Shown here: piece by piece, positions 1 through 8,426 of the stretch
Position numbering within the stretch: position 1 is the stretch's first letter
How the letters are laid out: each line of letters starts with the position of its first letter
DNA from: UBA2421 sp002343075
Lineage (GTDB): Bacteria; Planctomycetota; Phycisphaerae; Tepidisphaerales; Tepidisphaeraceae
Direction: 5' to 3'
DNA length: 64,000 nucleotides
NCBI GenBank assembly: GCA_937982565.1
Contig: CALJLN010000046.1
Coordinates: 124,001 to 188,000 of the forward strand
Position numbers and translations under genes: made by a program
Notes under the pieces: generated by a model
What the model was told of the DNA's origin: nothing
Databases searched by the model: none
What the model saw: the letters and a program-made list of their open reading frames with translations, nothing else

Positions 1-397
1 CGGTGGGATACTCGGCTAAGAAGCCGAAGTAGAAGACGATCGCTGCGGTGATAAACACCCAGAGGATCATGAGGAACTTGGCTTGAGTGAAGAGGTAGGT
101 TTTGCAGGTGACATAGATCAGCTCGGAGACTTCGAGCATGCACTTGTGCACCGGCATCTTCTTCAGCTGGGCATAGATGCCGACACCGAAGAGCAGGCCG
201 AGTACGCAAATGCCCAGCCCCCAGAGCAGCAGGGTGTGCCCCGTGGTGGTCCCACCGAGGTACATCTTGGCGGTGGTGAGTTCTTCGGGGAGTTTAAGCT
301 TCGCCTCGCTTGCCATCGCCGGGGTCGCGACGACGGCGAGAAGAAGACCAACGGTAAGGGCGATGGTTAGCCCTTTCCAACGAGTCAGGTATCGCAT
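1..397 (-). CDS. hppA: Membrane-bound K+-stimulated pyrophosphate-energised Na+/H+ pump, N-terminal part
   Basis: Partial gene: the first 132 residues are in the window and it runs off the left edge. Membrane pyrophosphatases hydrolyse PPi and export Na+ or H+ across the inner membrane. The N-terminus has a hydrophobic signal-like segment (about residues 10-29, ending near AMAS), then a membrane helix around residues 55-73, the cytoplasmic stretch QLKKMPVHKCMLEVSELIY and TCKTYLFTQAKF, and another helix. The PVH..M.E.SELIY.TCKTYL pattern is typical of the K+-stimulated class as I remember it. The substrate-binding repeats lie outside the window, so the ion specificity cannot be read here. The ATG is at 395-397. 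Confidence 0.88.
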   Translation of the reverse strand, partial: MRYLTRWKGLTIALTVGLLLAVVATPAMASEAKLKLPEELTTAKMYLGGTTTGHTLLLWGLGICVLGLLFGVGIYAQLKKMPVHKCMLEVSELIYVTCKTYLFTQAKFLMILWVFITAAIVFYFGFLAEYPT

Positions 398-475
398 GTA
401 AGTTCGGAGCCTCCTCAAGCTCTTGCACGATCGGCGGATTCACACCCGCCCGGGTTAAGGGGGTGGGATGTTAAA

Positions 476-507
476 CGGAGCGATGCGTTCGTACAACCAT
501 CGCTCCG
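476..507 (-). terminator. Hairpin downstream of metK, weak terminator candidate
   Basis: A 10-bp stem (476-485 with 498-507) and a 12-nt loop lie in the 280-bp gap between the metK stop and the hppA start. Read on the minus strand it is followed by GTTTAAC, a poor U-tract. It could end metK transcripts or be part of the hppA leader. The rest of the gap shows no gene. Confidence 0.4.
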
Positions 508-677
508 CCATAACGGACAACTTTCCGTTTTATCGGCAGATGGAATGAAAAATGGATAGCCTCAACGGCGCAGAAATTGCTTTGACTTACTCGCAGCGGG
601 GCATTCTGGCTTTTGCGCGAACAAATACAGCGCTCATCCAGCGGGGGGCATTGCTCGCCCGCGGGGCCGGGGGATTC

Positions 678-1931
678 TCACACCCCCGCCGCCTTGCGGA
701 ACGTGGCGGCGAGGTCGGTTTTTTCCCAGGTAAAGGTGTCGTAGACCTTGCCGTCGACCTTTACCTTGCCGGGCTTGCGGCCGAAGTGGCCGTGGCTGCT
801 GGTCGGGCGGAAAATCGGGTTGAGCAACTGCAGATGATTGATGATCCCGCGGGGCTTGAGATCGACATGCTTCACGACGATATCGCTAATCTTCTTCTCA
901 TCGATCTTGCCGGAACCAAAGGTGTCGACAAATACACTCACCGGCTCGGCAATGCCGATCGCATACGCGAGTTGCACCTCGCACTCGTCGGCGAGTCCCG
1001 CAGCGACGATGTTCTTGGCGATGTATCGCGCCATGTAGGCAGCCGAGCGATCGACCTTCGTGGGGTCTTTCCCGCTGAACGCGCCCCCGCCGTGGCGTCC
1101 GCGGCCGCCGTAGGTGTCGACGATGATCTTTCGGCCCGTCAGCCCCGTGTCGCCGTGCGGCCCGCCGATCACAAATCGGCCCGTGGGGTTCACATGATAA
1201 ATCACCTTGTCATGAAAGTACTTGGCGGGAATGCACGGCTTGATGATCTTCTCGATCATCTCCTTCTTGGCATCATCGCTGACCACTTCGCCCTTGATGA
1301 TGCTGGTATCGTGTTGCGTGCTCAGCACGACGGTGTGCACACGCGTCGGACGGCCATTTTCGTACTCGACCGTGACCTGGCTCTTGGCATCCGGGCGGAG
1401 ATATTTCAGCTTACCCGACGCGCGCAGGTCGGCCTGCTTCTCCATGATGCGATGGGCAAGCCAGATGGGCAGCGGCATGAGGTCTTCGGTTTCTCGGCAC
1501 GCGAAGCCGAACATCATCCCCTGATCGCCGGCACCTTCTTCCTTGGCGGCCTTCTTGCTGCCCTTGTCGCGGGCGTTGTCCACGCCGCGGGCGATGTCGG
1601 CGCTCTGCGAGTGGATGGCGTTCAGCACGCCGCAACTGTCATGGCTGAAACCGATATCCTGATGGTGATAACCGATCGACTTGATCGTGTTGCGGACGAT
1701 CTCATCAACGTGCACATAAACATTGGTCTTCACTTCGCCGGCAACCACCACCTGGCCAGTGGTGCAGAGCGTTTCACACGCAACGCGCGTCCCGCGGATG
1801 TCGTGTTTCTCTTTTATTTCCTGGGCGAAGATGGCGTCGAGAACGCTGTCGGAAATGGCATCCGAGACTTTGTCGGGATGACCCATCGATACCGATTCGC
1901 TGGTGAACAAGTGTTTGCGTGCGGATGCCAC
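678..1931 (-). CDS. metK: S-adenosylmethionine synthetase
   Basis: Makes S-adenosylmethionine from methionine and ATP in the cytoplasm, normally as a tetramer. Family motifs are present in order: GHPDKVSD near the N-terminus, GAGDQGMMFG in the middle, and GGGAFSGKDPTKVDRSAAY, the phosphate-binding signature. The protein is 417 residues with the chosen GTG start at 1929-1931, slightly longer than the family average near 385-400. I prefer that GTG because AAGGAG lies 8-9 bases upstream; an in-frame start at 1961 exists but has no such site and would add ten residues that do not match the family. The gene stands alone between hppA and a large membrane-protein gene. An 18-bp palindrome about 100 bp upstream (2033-2050) also occurs at metF. 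Confidence 0.97.
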   Translation of the reverse strand: MASARKHLFTSESVSMGHPDKVSDAISDSVLDAIFAQEIKEKHDIRGTRVACETLCTTGQVVVAGEVKTNVYVHVDEIVRNTIKSIGYHHQDIGFSHDSCGVLNAIHSQSADIARGVDNARDKGSKKAAKEEGAGDQGMMFGFACRETEDLMPLPIWLAHRIMEKQADLRASGKLKYLRPDAKSQVTVEYENGRPTRVHTVVLSTQHDTSIIKGEVVSDDAKKEMIEKIIKPCIPAKYFHDKVIYHVNPTGRFVIGGPHGDTGLTGRKIIVDTYGGRGRHGGGAFSGKDPTKVDRSAAYMARYIAKNIVAAGLADECEVQLAYAIGIAEPVSVFVDTFGSGKIDEKKISDIVVKHVDLKPRGIINHLQLLNPIFRPTSSHGHFGRKPGKVKVDGKVYDTFTWEKTDLAATFRKAAGV

Positions 1932-2032
1932 GTTGAATGCTCCTTCGATTTTCTGAATCAAACCCGTTTCAACCGCCGGGCGTGCGGGAGGGGAAACATA
2001 CAGCGGAGTGAATCGGGGAGCAAGCGGGCATC

Positions 2033-2050
2033 CATCCGAAAATCCGGATG
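2033..2050 (-). promoter_or_regulatory. 18-bp palindrome upstream of metK, likely operator
   Basis: The plus strand reads CATCCGAAAATCCGGATG: a 6-bp perfect inverted repeat (CATCCG/CGGATG) around a 6-nt centre. The metF start region has the same element with 16 of 18 bases identical. Being shared by two methionine-cycle genes, it is best explained as a binding site for a methionine/SAM-responsive repressor. The regulator itself is not in the window. No known SAM riboswitch fold was recognised in the metK leader. Confidence 0.6.
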
Positions 2051-2122
2051 AATGGAGAGATGAATCAACCCGACGGTGTTCGCCGCTGGTTGAGAATGGG
2101 TGATTTTATGAGGAAACTGAGG

Positions 2123-5100
2123 TCATTCCTTCTCTTTCTTGCGTCCCCCGATGGCGTCGATCAGCCCGCCGATGGGGTCGCCGGCCTTCCCGCCGATGGC
2201 CCCGCGCAGTTGCGCCTCGATCAGCCTGCCGACGATGTTCCCAAGGTCGACCTCCGGGCTTGTCGTCGTTCCGGCGAGGCTGATCGGTACGCCGTCGGGG
2301 AAGATTCGCATCATGTCCTTCTCACTCACACGAATCATCCGCCCCACCAGCGCCGGCGGCAACGACACGCGCAGCTGCTGCTTCAAATCGCTCAGCCGAA
2401 TGTCCCCGCGAAAGCTCAGAGGCATGTTCTTCGGAATCGTGATCGTTGCGCCAGTGATCGGGTCCGTCGCCTCGACATCCTCCCTCAACGAAATCGTCAG
2501 GTCCTGCGTCGTGCGACCCTTCTCCAGCGTGATGACTGCATCGCGAATCTCGCCTCGAAAGACATCCGTCTGGTTTTTTGTCAGGCTACCGAGCTTCAGC
2601 GCGCCGGCGACTTTGCCGAACATGAGGCTTCCGAGTGGATTGGCGATGTCCAGCTTCGTTACCGACATCACGATGCGCGCGTCGCCGCTTTCCGACGTTT
2701 GCCACTTTTCAATCAGCGCCACGCCCTCACATCGCTCGATGGTGACATCCAGCAGTCCCGCGGCGCGCTCGGTATTCGCGAACGTCGGGTTAATGTACTT
2801 GCCCAGGGTGTTGCCCAGGGCGGGATTGATGCTGACATTGTGCAGAAGCCGGTGCTTCTTCGGGCCATACAAACGCGGCTCGTCCGGTGCACTCAGATCG
2901 ACATAAAATCCATTAAGGTTGAGCGTGCCGCCGTTGGCGGTGGCCGGTGGGGGAAAACGCTCGGCCTTTGGCTTGTCGGCGAAGGCGATCGCCGCCTTGC
3001 CATCACGAAGCGAAATCGGCACGGTAAGCTTTTCGATCGTCAGCCCGGCTGCTGCAGCGGCATCAACCCGAATCTGTCCGTCGGCGTTTACAAACTTGAT
3101 CGCCTCATTAAACGGCCTATCGGGATAGCTTCCGCTGACCCGGAAAGACTCGGTGTGCGCGCCGACGAACGTCGCGCCTTTGAGCGTCTCGCGCGTTTCA
3201 ACGTCCAGCAGTGGCTCGACGATCGGCCAGAGCTTCGCCAGATCGTAGGTCAGATCGAGCTTCACATTGTCGAATCGTCGCTCGGTCACCCAATCGGCCA
3301 CAGCGCCGCTGAGTTTGATGCTCAGCGCATTAGTCTGCGGCATGTCGACGGTCAACGATCTGATTTGCGCGTTGGACTTCACCAGATCGGCCGAGATGTC
3401 GTTGCGAACGGCCAACTGCTTTTCGAGAGGGGTGATCTTCCCGGTGGCCACATCGCGCATGTGGAGGTTGTCGATTGTGATCGCGCCATTGAGATTGACC
3501 GCATCACCGGCATTGGAAAGCTGCTGCGTGACCTTCAGCCGCCCCGCGTAGGGGAGCGCCTCGCCGCCTTGAATCACCGCGAGAAGCGGCGCGATCGCTG
3601 CAAGCTCGCCCACGAGTTCCACCCCGCCGCTGGCCGTCGGCTTGGTCAATACGTCGGTAATCGTAATGGGGCTGGGCATGGAAAGTTGCGCAACGCGCAA
3701 GTCGCCGGTGAGCTGCGTTACCTTGATCGAACGAATCTGTTCCACCACCGCATCGAGATCGGCAACCACTGCCAGGGTGATCGGGGCAGACCGATCAAAC
3801 GCAAACGCTTGCGCGCCGCGGCGAAGCGCAAGATTGCTGATCGCGGCATCGGACACTGTGAGCTTGCTGGTGGTCCCCTCGCGAGCAAGGTTCAGCCGAA
3901 GCGCCGCGGTGCCGTTGGTGATGAGCAGAGGCTCAACTGGAGTTGTTTCGGCCGACGTCGTAGCGCCAACACCGGAGGACACATCCACCGGAACAAACGC
4001 AGTCGCGAGGGCATAAAGTTTCGGCAGATTGGGGATGCTGATTTCGGCAGCAAGCGCTTGGGCTATGTCGTAGGTGCCGACGGGCTTGGTATCGGTTCCC
4101 AGCAGCAACTCGGCCTTCGTCAGAGCCACCGTCGCAAAGCTGCTGTCGAGGCTCGCAGTCGCCCGAAGGGAAGAAAGGTCGGCCGACGTAACGACGGCGG
4201 CCTTCATTGCCACCCGCTCGCTGGTCATCGCCTGTTGACCGCCCGCGGTAATGCCGAGTTGCTCGATCAAACCGTCGAGCGTCGCCGTCGACTCCGTGCC
4301 AATCCCGCCGACCAAATCGATCGTCGCGACGAGGGTTCCATTCTGAACTCTGGCGGGTGTCTCTCCCAGCGCCTGAATTGCCGCGCCCAACTTCACCAGA
4401 TTGGCAGTCAACTGAAGACGTCCGCTGCCGGTCATCGCGCCCGATTCGCTCATTCGAATCTGCAACGGCGGATCGGACTTTGCGAGCGTGAAAATGGACG
4501 AGGTGACACTCACCTGCGACAGGTCTGCAGACACACCGCTGGCCAGGCCGATCGTGCCAAGTATCTGCGTTACGATCTTCTCGCGATCGAGCAAAACCGC
4601 GCCGGCTTTGGCCACCGTAAGGTTGGGCGTGCTCAACGACAACGGCTTGCGGAGTGTGACAGTCTGACCCTTACCATCGTAGCTGCCGGCGACATTGGCA
4701 TAGATCTGGCCATCGCGAATCTCGATCTGCTGTTCTTTCAGCGCCGGCATAAACGCCCCAAACTGCGAGACGAGTTTGGGCAGACTGCTAATGGCGAGGT
4801 TCGTCAGTTCAAACTGCTCGACCGAATTGGACGCAAGATCAAGGTTCTGCGCAGTCGCTGCAAGGTCGAGCACCCTTTCCGTCGGAGTGTCGCCACTGGT
4901 GACAGCGACGTTTGCACTCACAACTTTGGCAATCCCGCCGGCACCGTCGGTGCCGAGGGTGGAATCGATCGTGAGCGCCATCGCGCCGATGTTCACAGGC
5001 GGCTGTTCGGGAATCTGCAGGTTTACACCAGACAGGTTCACCTTTGCACTTGCGGCAACCGTACTGTTGGGTTTCTGCAGGTCGCCCTTGCTCCCGAGTG

Positions 5101-6712
5101 CAAAATCAAACTTACCTTGCAACCCAATTCCGCCGAGGTCGACAAACTGCGACAATTGCGACTCGAGTTTGCCGAGGTCGCCGTCGCCGGAGAGTTCAAG
5201 CTTGTCGATCGTCACCCCCCCGCCGTTGATTCTCGCGAAGTCGCTGGTGAGCACGAGCGCCATATCGGTCAGCGCATTCAGCGGATCGACCGCCGGCGCA
5301 TAGGTGGTGTCAAACGACAATCCGATTGGCGCGAATGCGATCTTCTGGCTGTCGCGCGTGCCGGCAGCGTCGATGTCGAGCCGCATCTTGGCAAAGCTCT
5401 TGTCTTTCCGCAGCGTAAACCCGGCGGTGTGAATCAGTTGCCCCGACTCGATCTTAACGCCTTCAAGCAGTTGCGCCGCCCGCGGGAGTTGGTTCAGCAG
5501 GTCGGCGAGGTCGGTTATCGAGAGGGTCGAGCTCAGCCACCCGTCAGCTCCCGGAGGCTTGCCGCTGGCAACGTTGGCCAGCGACTCCTCCAGCAACTCA
5601 CCGGCGAGCACAATCTGAAACTGCGGCGCGTCGACCCGCAGCGACTGAACCCTGACAATCGCAGAGCCAGCATCGTCCGCGGCACGGGTGATTTTGATGG
5701 GGATGTCCATCCGGACGATGCGCAGCGTGTCGCCTTTCAACTGCTCGAAACCGGCCACCGATGCTTGATCCACCGTGATCAACCCGTCGACCCCGCTGCT
5801 GCGAAGTCCGTCCACCTTCAGGGCCAGCGTGCCGTTGACAATTCCCCCGAAGTCGCCGCGCACATCTGCCAGTCGCAGAACGGGCTTCAGCGCAGCGAGA
5901 TCGATCGAGGTAAACTTCAGATTCTGATCGGCGGTGAGCTTGAGCGGGCGAAGCTTGTTTCCATCAATCGCATCGATGCTTCCAGAAAAGTTTATCCGGC
6001 CTGCCGAATGATCACCTACACGCAGTGCCAGGTCGATGGCTGTGCTGATCCCCGCGTTGATATCTTTGATATCCACGACCGTCTCCCCCGGCTCAATCAC
6101 CAGCGGCGGGGAGAGCGGCGTGCCGCCGAGGTGATCGACGTACTCGATCATCCCGCGATACTTGATTCTTACCTTGCCCTTCACATCCGGCAGCGTCGTC
6201 TCAGCGGGTGCTTCGGACGTTGCCGCGGAACTCGCTTCGCGAGGAGGCTGCTCTGCATTGGTGGACTTCAGAAGTTGCTGAAGGTTGGTATTGCCTTGCT
6301 CGTCTACCTGAAGTCGCGTCAGGTTGAGGTCGATGAGTGTTTCGCCAAGGTCAAGGTTGCCGCGCGCGGCACTGGCGAGGGTGAGGCCCGTTTCAATTCG
6401 ATCAATCTCGAGAATGAGCGACTGGCTGGCGTCGTAAACTTTGACGCCCCCGATCAACTGTCCGCTGAACCACCCGAACCGGGTGGCATCGATCGACACG
6501 CGCCCGCTGGCGAGTTGATCATTCAGTCGGCTGGTAATGAGATTGCGCGCAAACCCCGAGCTGGCGATGGTGGGCGCGAATGCGAGCAAACCCAGCAGCA
6601 GCACGAGCAGCACCGCGGCGGTGATGGTGAGCCGGCGCAGCCACTTTCGCTTGTGTTTCGGCGAGGGCGATGCGCTTTCCGCGCTGGCCGGATTCTGAGG
6701 GTCATGGCTCAT
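2123..6712 (-). CDS. Giant AsmA-like membrane-anchored protein
   Basis: 1529 residues. A charged N-terminus (KHKRKWLRR) is followed by one hydrophobic helix at about residues 28-48, then a very long, beta-rich, low-cysteine region with recurring patterns of the LDLGETLIDLNLTRLQV and LRLADVRGDFGGIVNGTL kind. This is the layout of AsmA/TamB/YhdP-like proteins: an inner-membrane anchor with a periplasmic beta-groove thought to carry lipids between membranes. The assignment rests on architecture and repeat style, not on a specific motif. The ATG at 6710-6712 lies 26 bp after the stop of a small exported-protein gene on the same strand, so the two are probably co-transcribed. The plus strand carries an uninterrupted reading frame across the whole gene; I treat that as a shadow. 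Confidence 0.7.
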   Translation of the reverse strand: MSHDPQNPASAESASPSPKHKRKWLRRLTITAAVLLVLLLGLLAFAPTIASSGFARNLITSRLNDQLASGRVSIDATRFGWFSGQLIGGVKVYDASQSLILEIDRIETGLTLASAARGNLDLGETLIDLNLTRLQVDEQGNTNLQQLLKSTNAEQPPREASSAATSEAPAETTLPDVKGKVRIKYRGMIEYVDHLGGTPLSPPLVIEPGETVVDIKDINAGISTAIDLALRVGDHSAGRINFSGSIDAIDGNKLRPLKLTADQNLKFTSIDLAALKPVLRLADVRGDFGGIVNGTLALKVDGLRSSGVDGLITVDQASVAGFEQLKGDTLRIVRMDIPIKITRAADDAGSAIVRVQSLRVDAPQFQIVLAGELLEESLANVASGKPPGADGWLSSTLSITDLADLLNQLPRAAQLLEGVKIESGQLIHTAGFTLRKDKSFAKMRLDIDAAGTRDSQKIAFAPIGLSFDTTYAPAVDPLNALTDMALVLTSDFARINGGGVTIDKLELSGDGDLGKLESQLSQFVDLGGIGLQGKFDFALGSKGDLQKPNSTVAASAKVNLSGVNLQIPEQPPVNIGAMALTIDSTLGTDGAGGIAKVVSANVAVTSGDTPTERVLDLAATAQNLDLASNSVEQFELTNLAISSLPKLVSQFGAFMPALKEQQIEIRDGQIYANVAGSYDGKGQTVTLRKPLSLSTPNLTVAKAGAVLLDREKIVTQILGTIGLASGVSADLSQVSVTSSIFTLAKSDPPLQIRMSESGAMTGSGRLQLTANLVKLGAAIQALGETPARVQNGTLVATIDLVGGIGTESTATLDGLIEQLGITAGGQQAMTSERVAMKAAVVTSADLSSLRATASLDSSFATVALTKAELLLGTDTKPVGTYDIAQALAAEISIPNLPKLYALATAFVPVDVSSGVGATTSAETTPVEPLLITNGTAALRLNLAREGTTSKLTVSDAAISNLALRRGAQAFAFDRSAPITLAVVADLDAVVEQIRSIKVTQLTGDLRVAQLSMPSPITITDVLTKPTASGGVELVGELAAIAPLLAVIQGGEALPYAGRLKVTQQLSNAGDAVNLNGAITIDNLHMRDVATGKITPLEKQLAVRNDISADLVKSNAQIRSLTVDMPQTNALSIKLSGAVADWVTERRFDNVKLDLTYDLAKLWPIVEPLLDVETRETLKGATFVGAHTESFRVSGSYPDRPFNEAIKFVNADGQIRVDAAAAAGLTIEKLTVPISLRDGKAAIAFADKPKAERFPPPATANGGTLNLNGFYVDLSAPDEPRLYGPKKHRLLHNVSINPALGNTLGKYINPTFANTERAAGLLDVTIERCEGVALIEKWQTSESGDARIVMSVTKLDIANPLGSLMFGKVAGALKLGSLTKNQTDVFRGEIRDAVITLEKGRTTQDLTISLREDVEATDPITGATITIPKNMPLSFRGDIRLSDLKQQLRVSLPPALVGRMIRVSEKDMMRIFPDGVPISLAGTTTSPEVDLGNIVGRLIEAQLRGAIGGKAGDPIGGLIDAIGGRKKEKE

Positions 6713-6738
6713 GTTGGGAGATTAGGTTGGGTCAAGTG

Positions 6739-7185
6739 CTACGGCTTGGCAATCCGGATGATCCCGATGCGATCGAGAATTTTGGGGTCGGCGCGCTGTT
6801 CCGGTGAAGGATTCAGGACAATGACAGATACCGGCTCAATGACAGTCGCAGCGACGTCCGGGGCAGCAACCGCTGCGTCCCCCCCGCCGGGGTTTGCGCC
6901 GCCGACAAATCCACTAAACCCTGTCGCGGCGGCAACTGATTGCACAGGGAAGTTTCGAATGGCGATGACGTTGGAGTTTGAAGGGGCCATGTTAATCGTG
7001 ACATACCGCCGGTCGTGCGAGACGACTGCCTGCGCGTCGAGCACTGCGCCGGAGTTGACGATCGACACTTCCGGGTCGAATGCAGTCGCCCCATTGCCGA
7101 CGACCGGCGTGAGTTGGCCCAGGGCAATCGCGTCGAGCCATGCGACCATTGAGAAAGCTGAAAAAATGAGAAGGAATCGCTTCAT
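6739..7185 (-). CDS. Small exported protein, function unknown
   Basis: 148 residues from ATG 7183-7185, chosen because GGGAGAAG lies just upstream; a longer frame adds MDGRRP only. Residues 1-20 form a signal peptide (KRFLLIFSAFSMVAWLDAIA). The mature part contains VVSHDRRYVTINM, a pattern I associate with planctomycete proteins found beside type II secretion/secretin components, then a Gly/Ala-rich low-complexity stretch and a C-terminal PVSVIVLNPSP segment. No enzyme motif is visible. It precedes the AsmA-like gene by 26 bp on the same strand. An envelope role is an inference from the signal peptide and this neighbour. Confidence 0.65.
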   Translation of the reverse strand: MKRFLLIFSAFSMVAWLDAIALGQLTPVVGNGATAFDPEVSIVNSGAVLDAQAVVSHDRRYVTINMAPSNSNVIAIRNFPVQSVAAATGFSGFVGGANPGGGDAAVAAPDVAATVIEPVSVIVLNPSPEQRADPKILDRIGIIRIAKP

Positions 7186-7430
7186 GGGTCTTCTCCCGTC
7201 CATCGTACTTCAACGGCCGTGGGTGAAAAAGGGCGAATTAGTTGGATTGTAGCATCGGTCAGGGCAGTTGGGCGAGACCAAAACCGGCTTGGGCAAATTT
7301 TGCCTGCTTGACCATCCGGGAATCGGTTTCATAATGCCGCGACGACCTGTTTCGTCGGCTCCGTCGAGTGGTTGGACACGCCAATTGCTGCTGCGTTGGG
7401 CTGAGCGTATCGTCTTACGAAGAGGAAATC

Positions 7431-8414
7431 ATGGAAAGCAACAAAACAGCAGTAGTGTGCGGCGGCGGCGGATTCATTGGCGGGCATCTCGTGGCTGACC
7501 TGCTGAAACAGGGCTACAAGAAGGTCCGGGTCGTGGATATCAAGCCGACCTCGGAGTGGTATCAGGTCCATCCGCAGGCAGAGAATGTCGTCGCAGACCT
7601 CAACCTGAAAGACGCCTCTTTCGCTGCCGTCAAAGGCATGGATGTGGTCTGGAACCTGGCCTGCAACATGGGCGGCATGGGGTTTATCGAAACCAACAAA
7701 GGCCTGTGCATGATCAGTGTTCTGATCAATACGCACCTGCTGCTTGCCTGCCGCGAGTATGGCGTGAAGCGATACTTCTACGCATCGAGCGCCTGCGTCT
7801 ACAACGCCGACAAACAGAAAGAGAAGAAGATCGAGACTTTTCTGAAAGAGGAAGATGCCTACCCCGCAATGGCCGAAGACGGCTACGGCTGGGAAAAGCT
7901 GTTCAGCGAGCGCATGTGCCGCCACTTCCGGGAAGATTACAAGGTGCCAACGCGCGTCGCGCGGTTTCACAATGTCTACGGCCCCTTCGGCACATGGAAC
8001 GGCGGGCGTGAAAAGGCACCGGCGGCGATCTGTCGAAAGGTGCTCGAAGCCAAGGCCAGCGGCAAACACGAAATCGAAATCTGGGGCGACGGCCATCAGA
8101 CCCGCTCATTCATGTATATCACCGACTGCCTCACCGGCATCCACAAAATCACGGATAGCGAGACATGGCACGATCCGATCAACCTCGGCAGTGCTGAAGG
8201 TGTGACGATCAATCAACTGGTTGACATCGTTGAAGATATCGCCGGCATCAAGCTAAAGCGTAACTACAACCTTGACGCGCCCAAGGGTGTGAATGGCCGT
8301 AACAGCGACAACACGCTGATTAACAAAGTCTTCGGCTGGGAACCCAAGCTTCCCCTGCGCACCGGCATGGAGCTAACGTATAAGTGGATTCACGATCAGA
8401 TGCACGCAAAGTAA
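7431..8414 (+). CDS. NAD-dependent sugar-nucleotide epimerase, GDP-mannose 3,5-epimerase-like
   Basis: 327-residue short-chain dehydrogenase-fold protein. The NAD-binding loop GGGGFIGGH is at the N-terminus, SSACVYN in the active-site region, and the catalytic Y-x3-K is in GYGWEK. The stretch RFHNVYGPFGTWNGGREKA closely resembles GDP-mannose 3,5-epimerases, which convert GDP-mannose to GDP-L-galactose or GDP-L-gulose. Other extended SDR sugar epimerases or decarboxylases remain possible. The ATG at 7431 follows GAGGAAA at good spacing. A glycosyltransferase starts 12 bp downstream on the same strand, so the pair probably serves surface polysaccharide synthesis. Confidence 0.85.
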   Translation: MESNKTAVVCGGGGFIGGHLVADLLKQGYKKVRVVDIKPTSEWYQVHPQAENVVADLNLKDASFAAVKGMDVVWNLACNMGGMGFIETNKGLCMISVLINTHLLLACREYGVKRYFYASSACVYNADKQKEKKIETFLKEEDAYPAMAEDGYGWEKLFSERMCRHFREDYKVPTRVARFHNVYGPFGTWNGGREKAPAAICRKVLEAKASGKHEIEIWGDGHQTRSFMYITDCLTGIHKITDSETWHDPINLGSAEGVTINQLVDIVEDIAGIKLKRNYNLDAPKGVNGRNSDNTLINKVFGWEPKLPLRTGMELTYKWIHDQMHAK

Positions 8415-8426
8415 GGAAGACCTGGT

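Noticed and set aside
552..2051. A 499-codon plus-strand frame opposite metK
   Set aside because: metK motifs on the other strand are complete; this is a codon-bias shadow.
1932..2122. SAM riboswitch in the metK leader
   Set aside because: I could not find the conserved core of the SAM-I, SAM-II or SAM/SAH classes; only the 18-bp palindrome stands out.
2048..7252. A 1734-codon open frame on the plus strand, antisense to the AsmA-like gene
   Set aside because: It is rich in Arg/Gln/His/Asp with no domain pattern, has no ribosome site and mirrors a real gene with signal anchor and family layout. High-GC third positions create such shadows.
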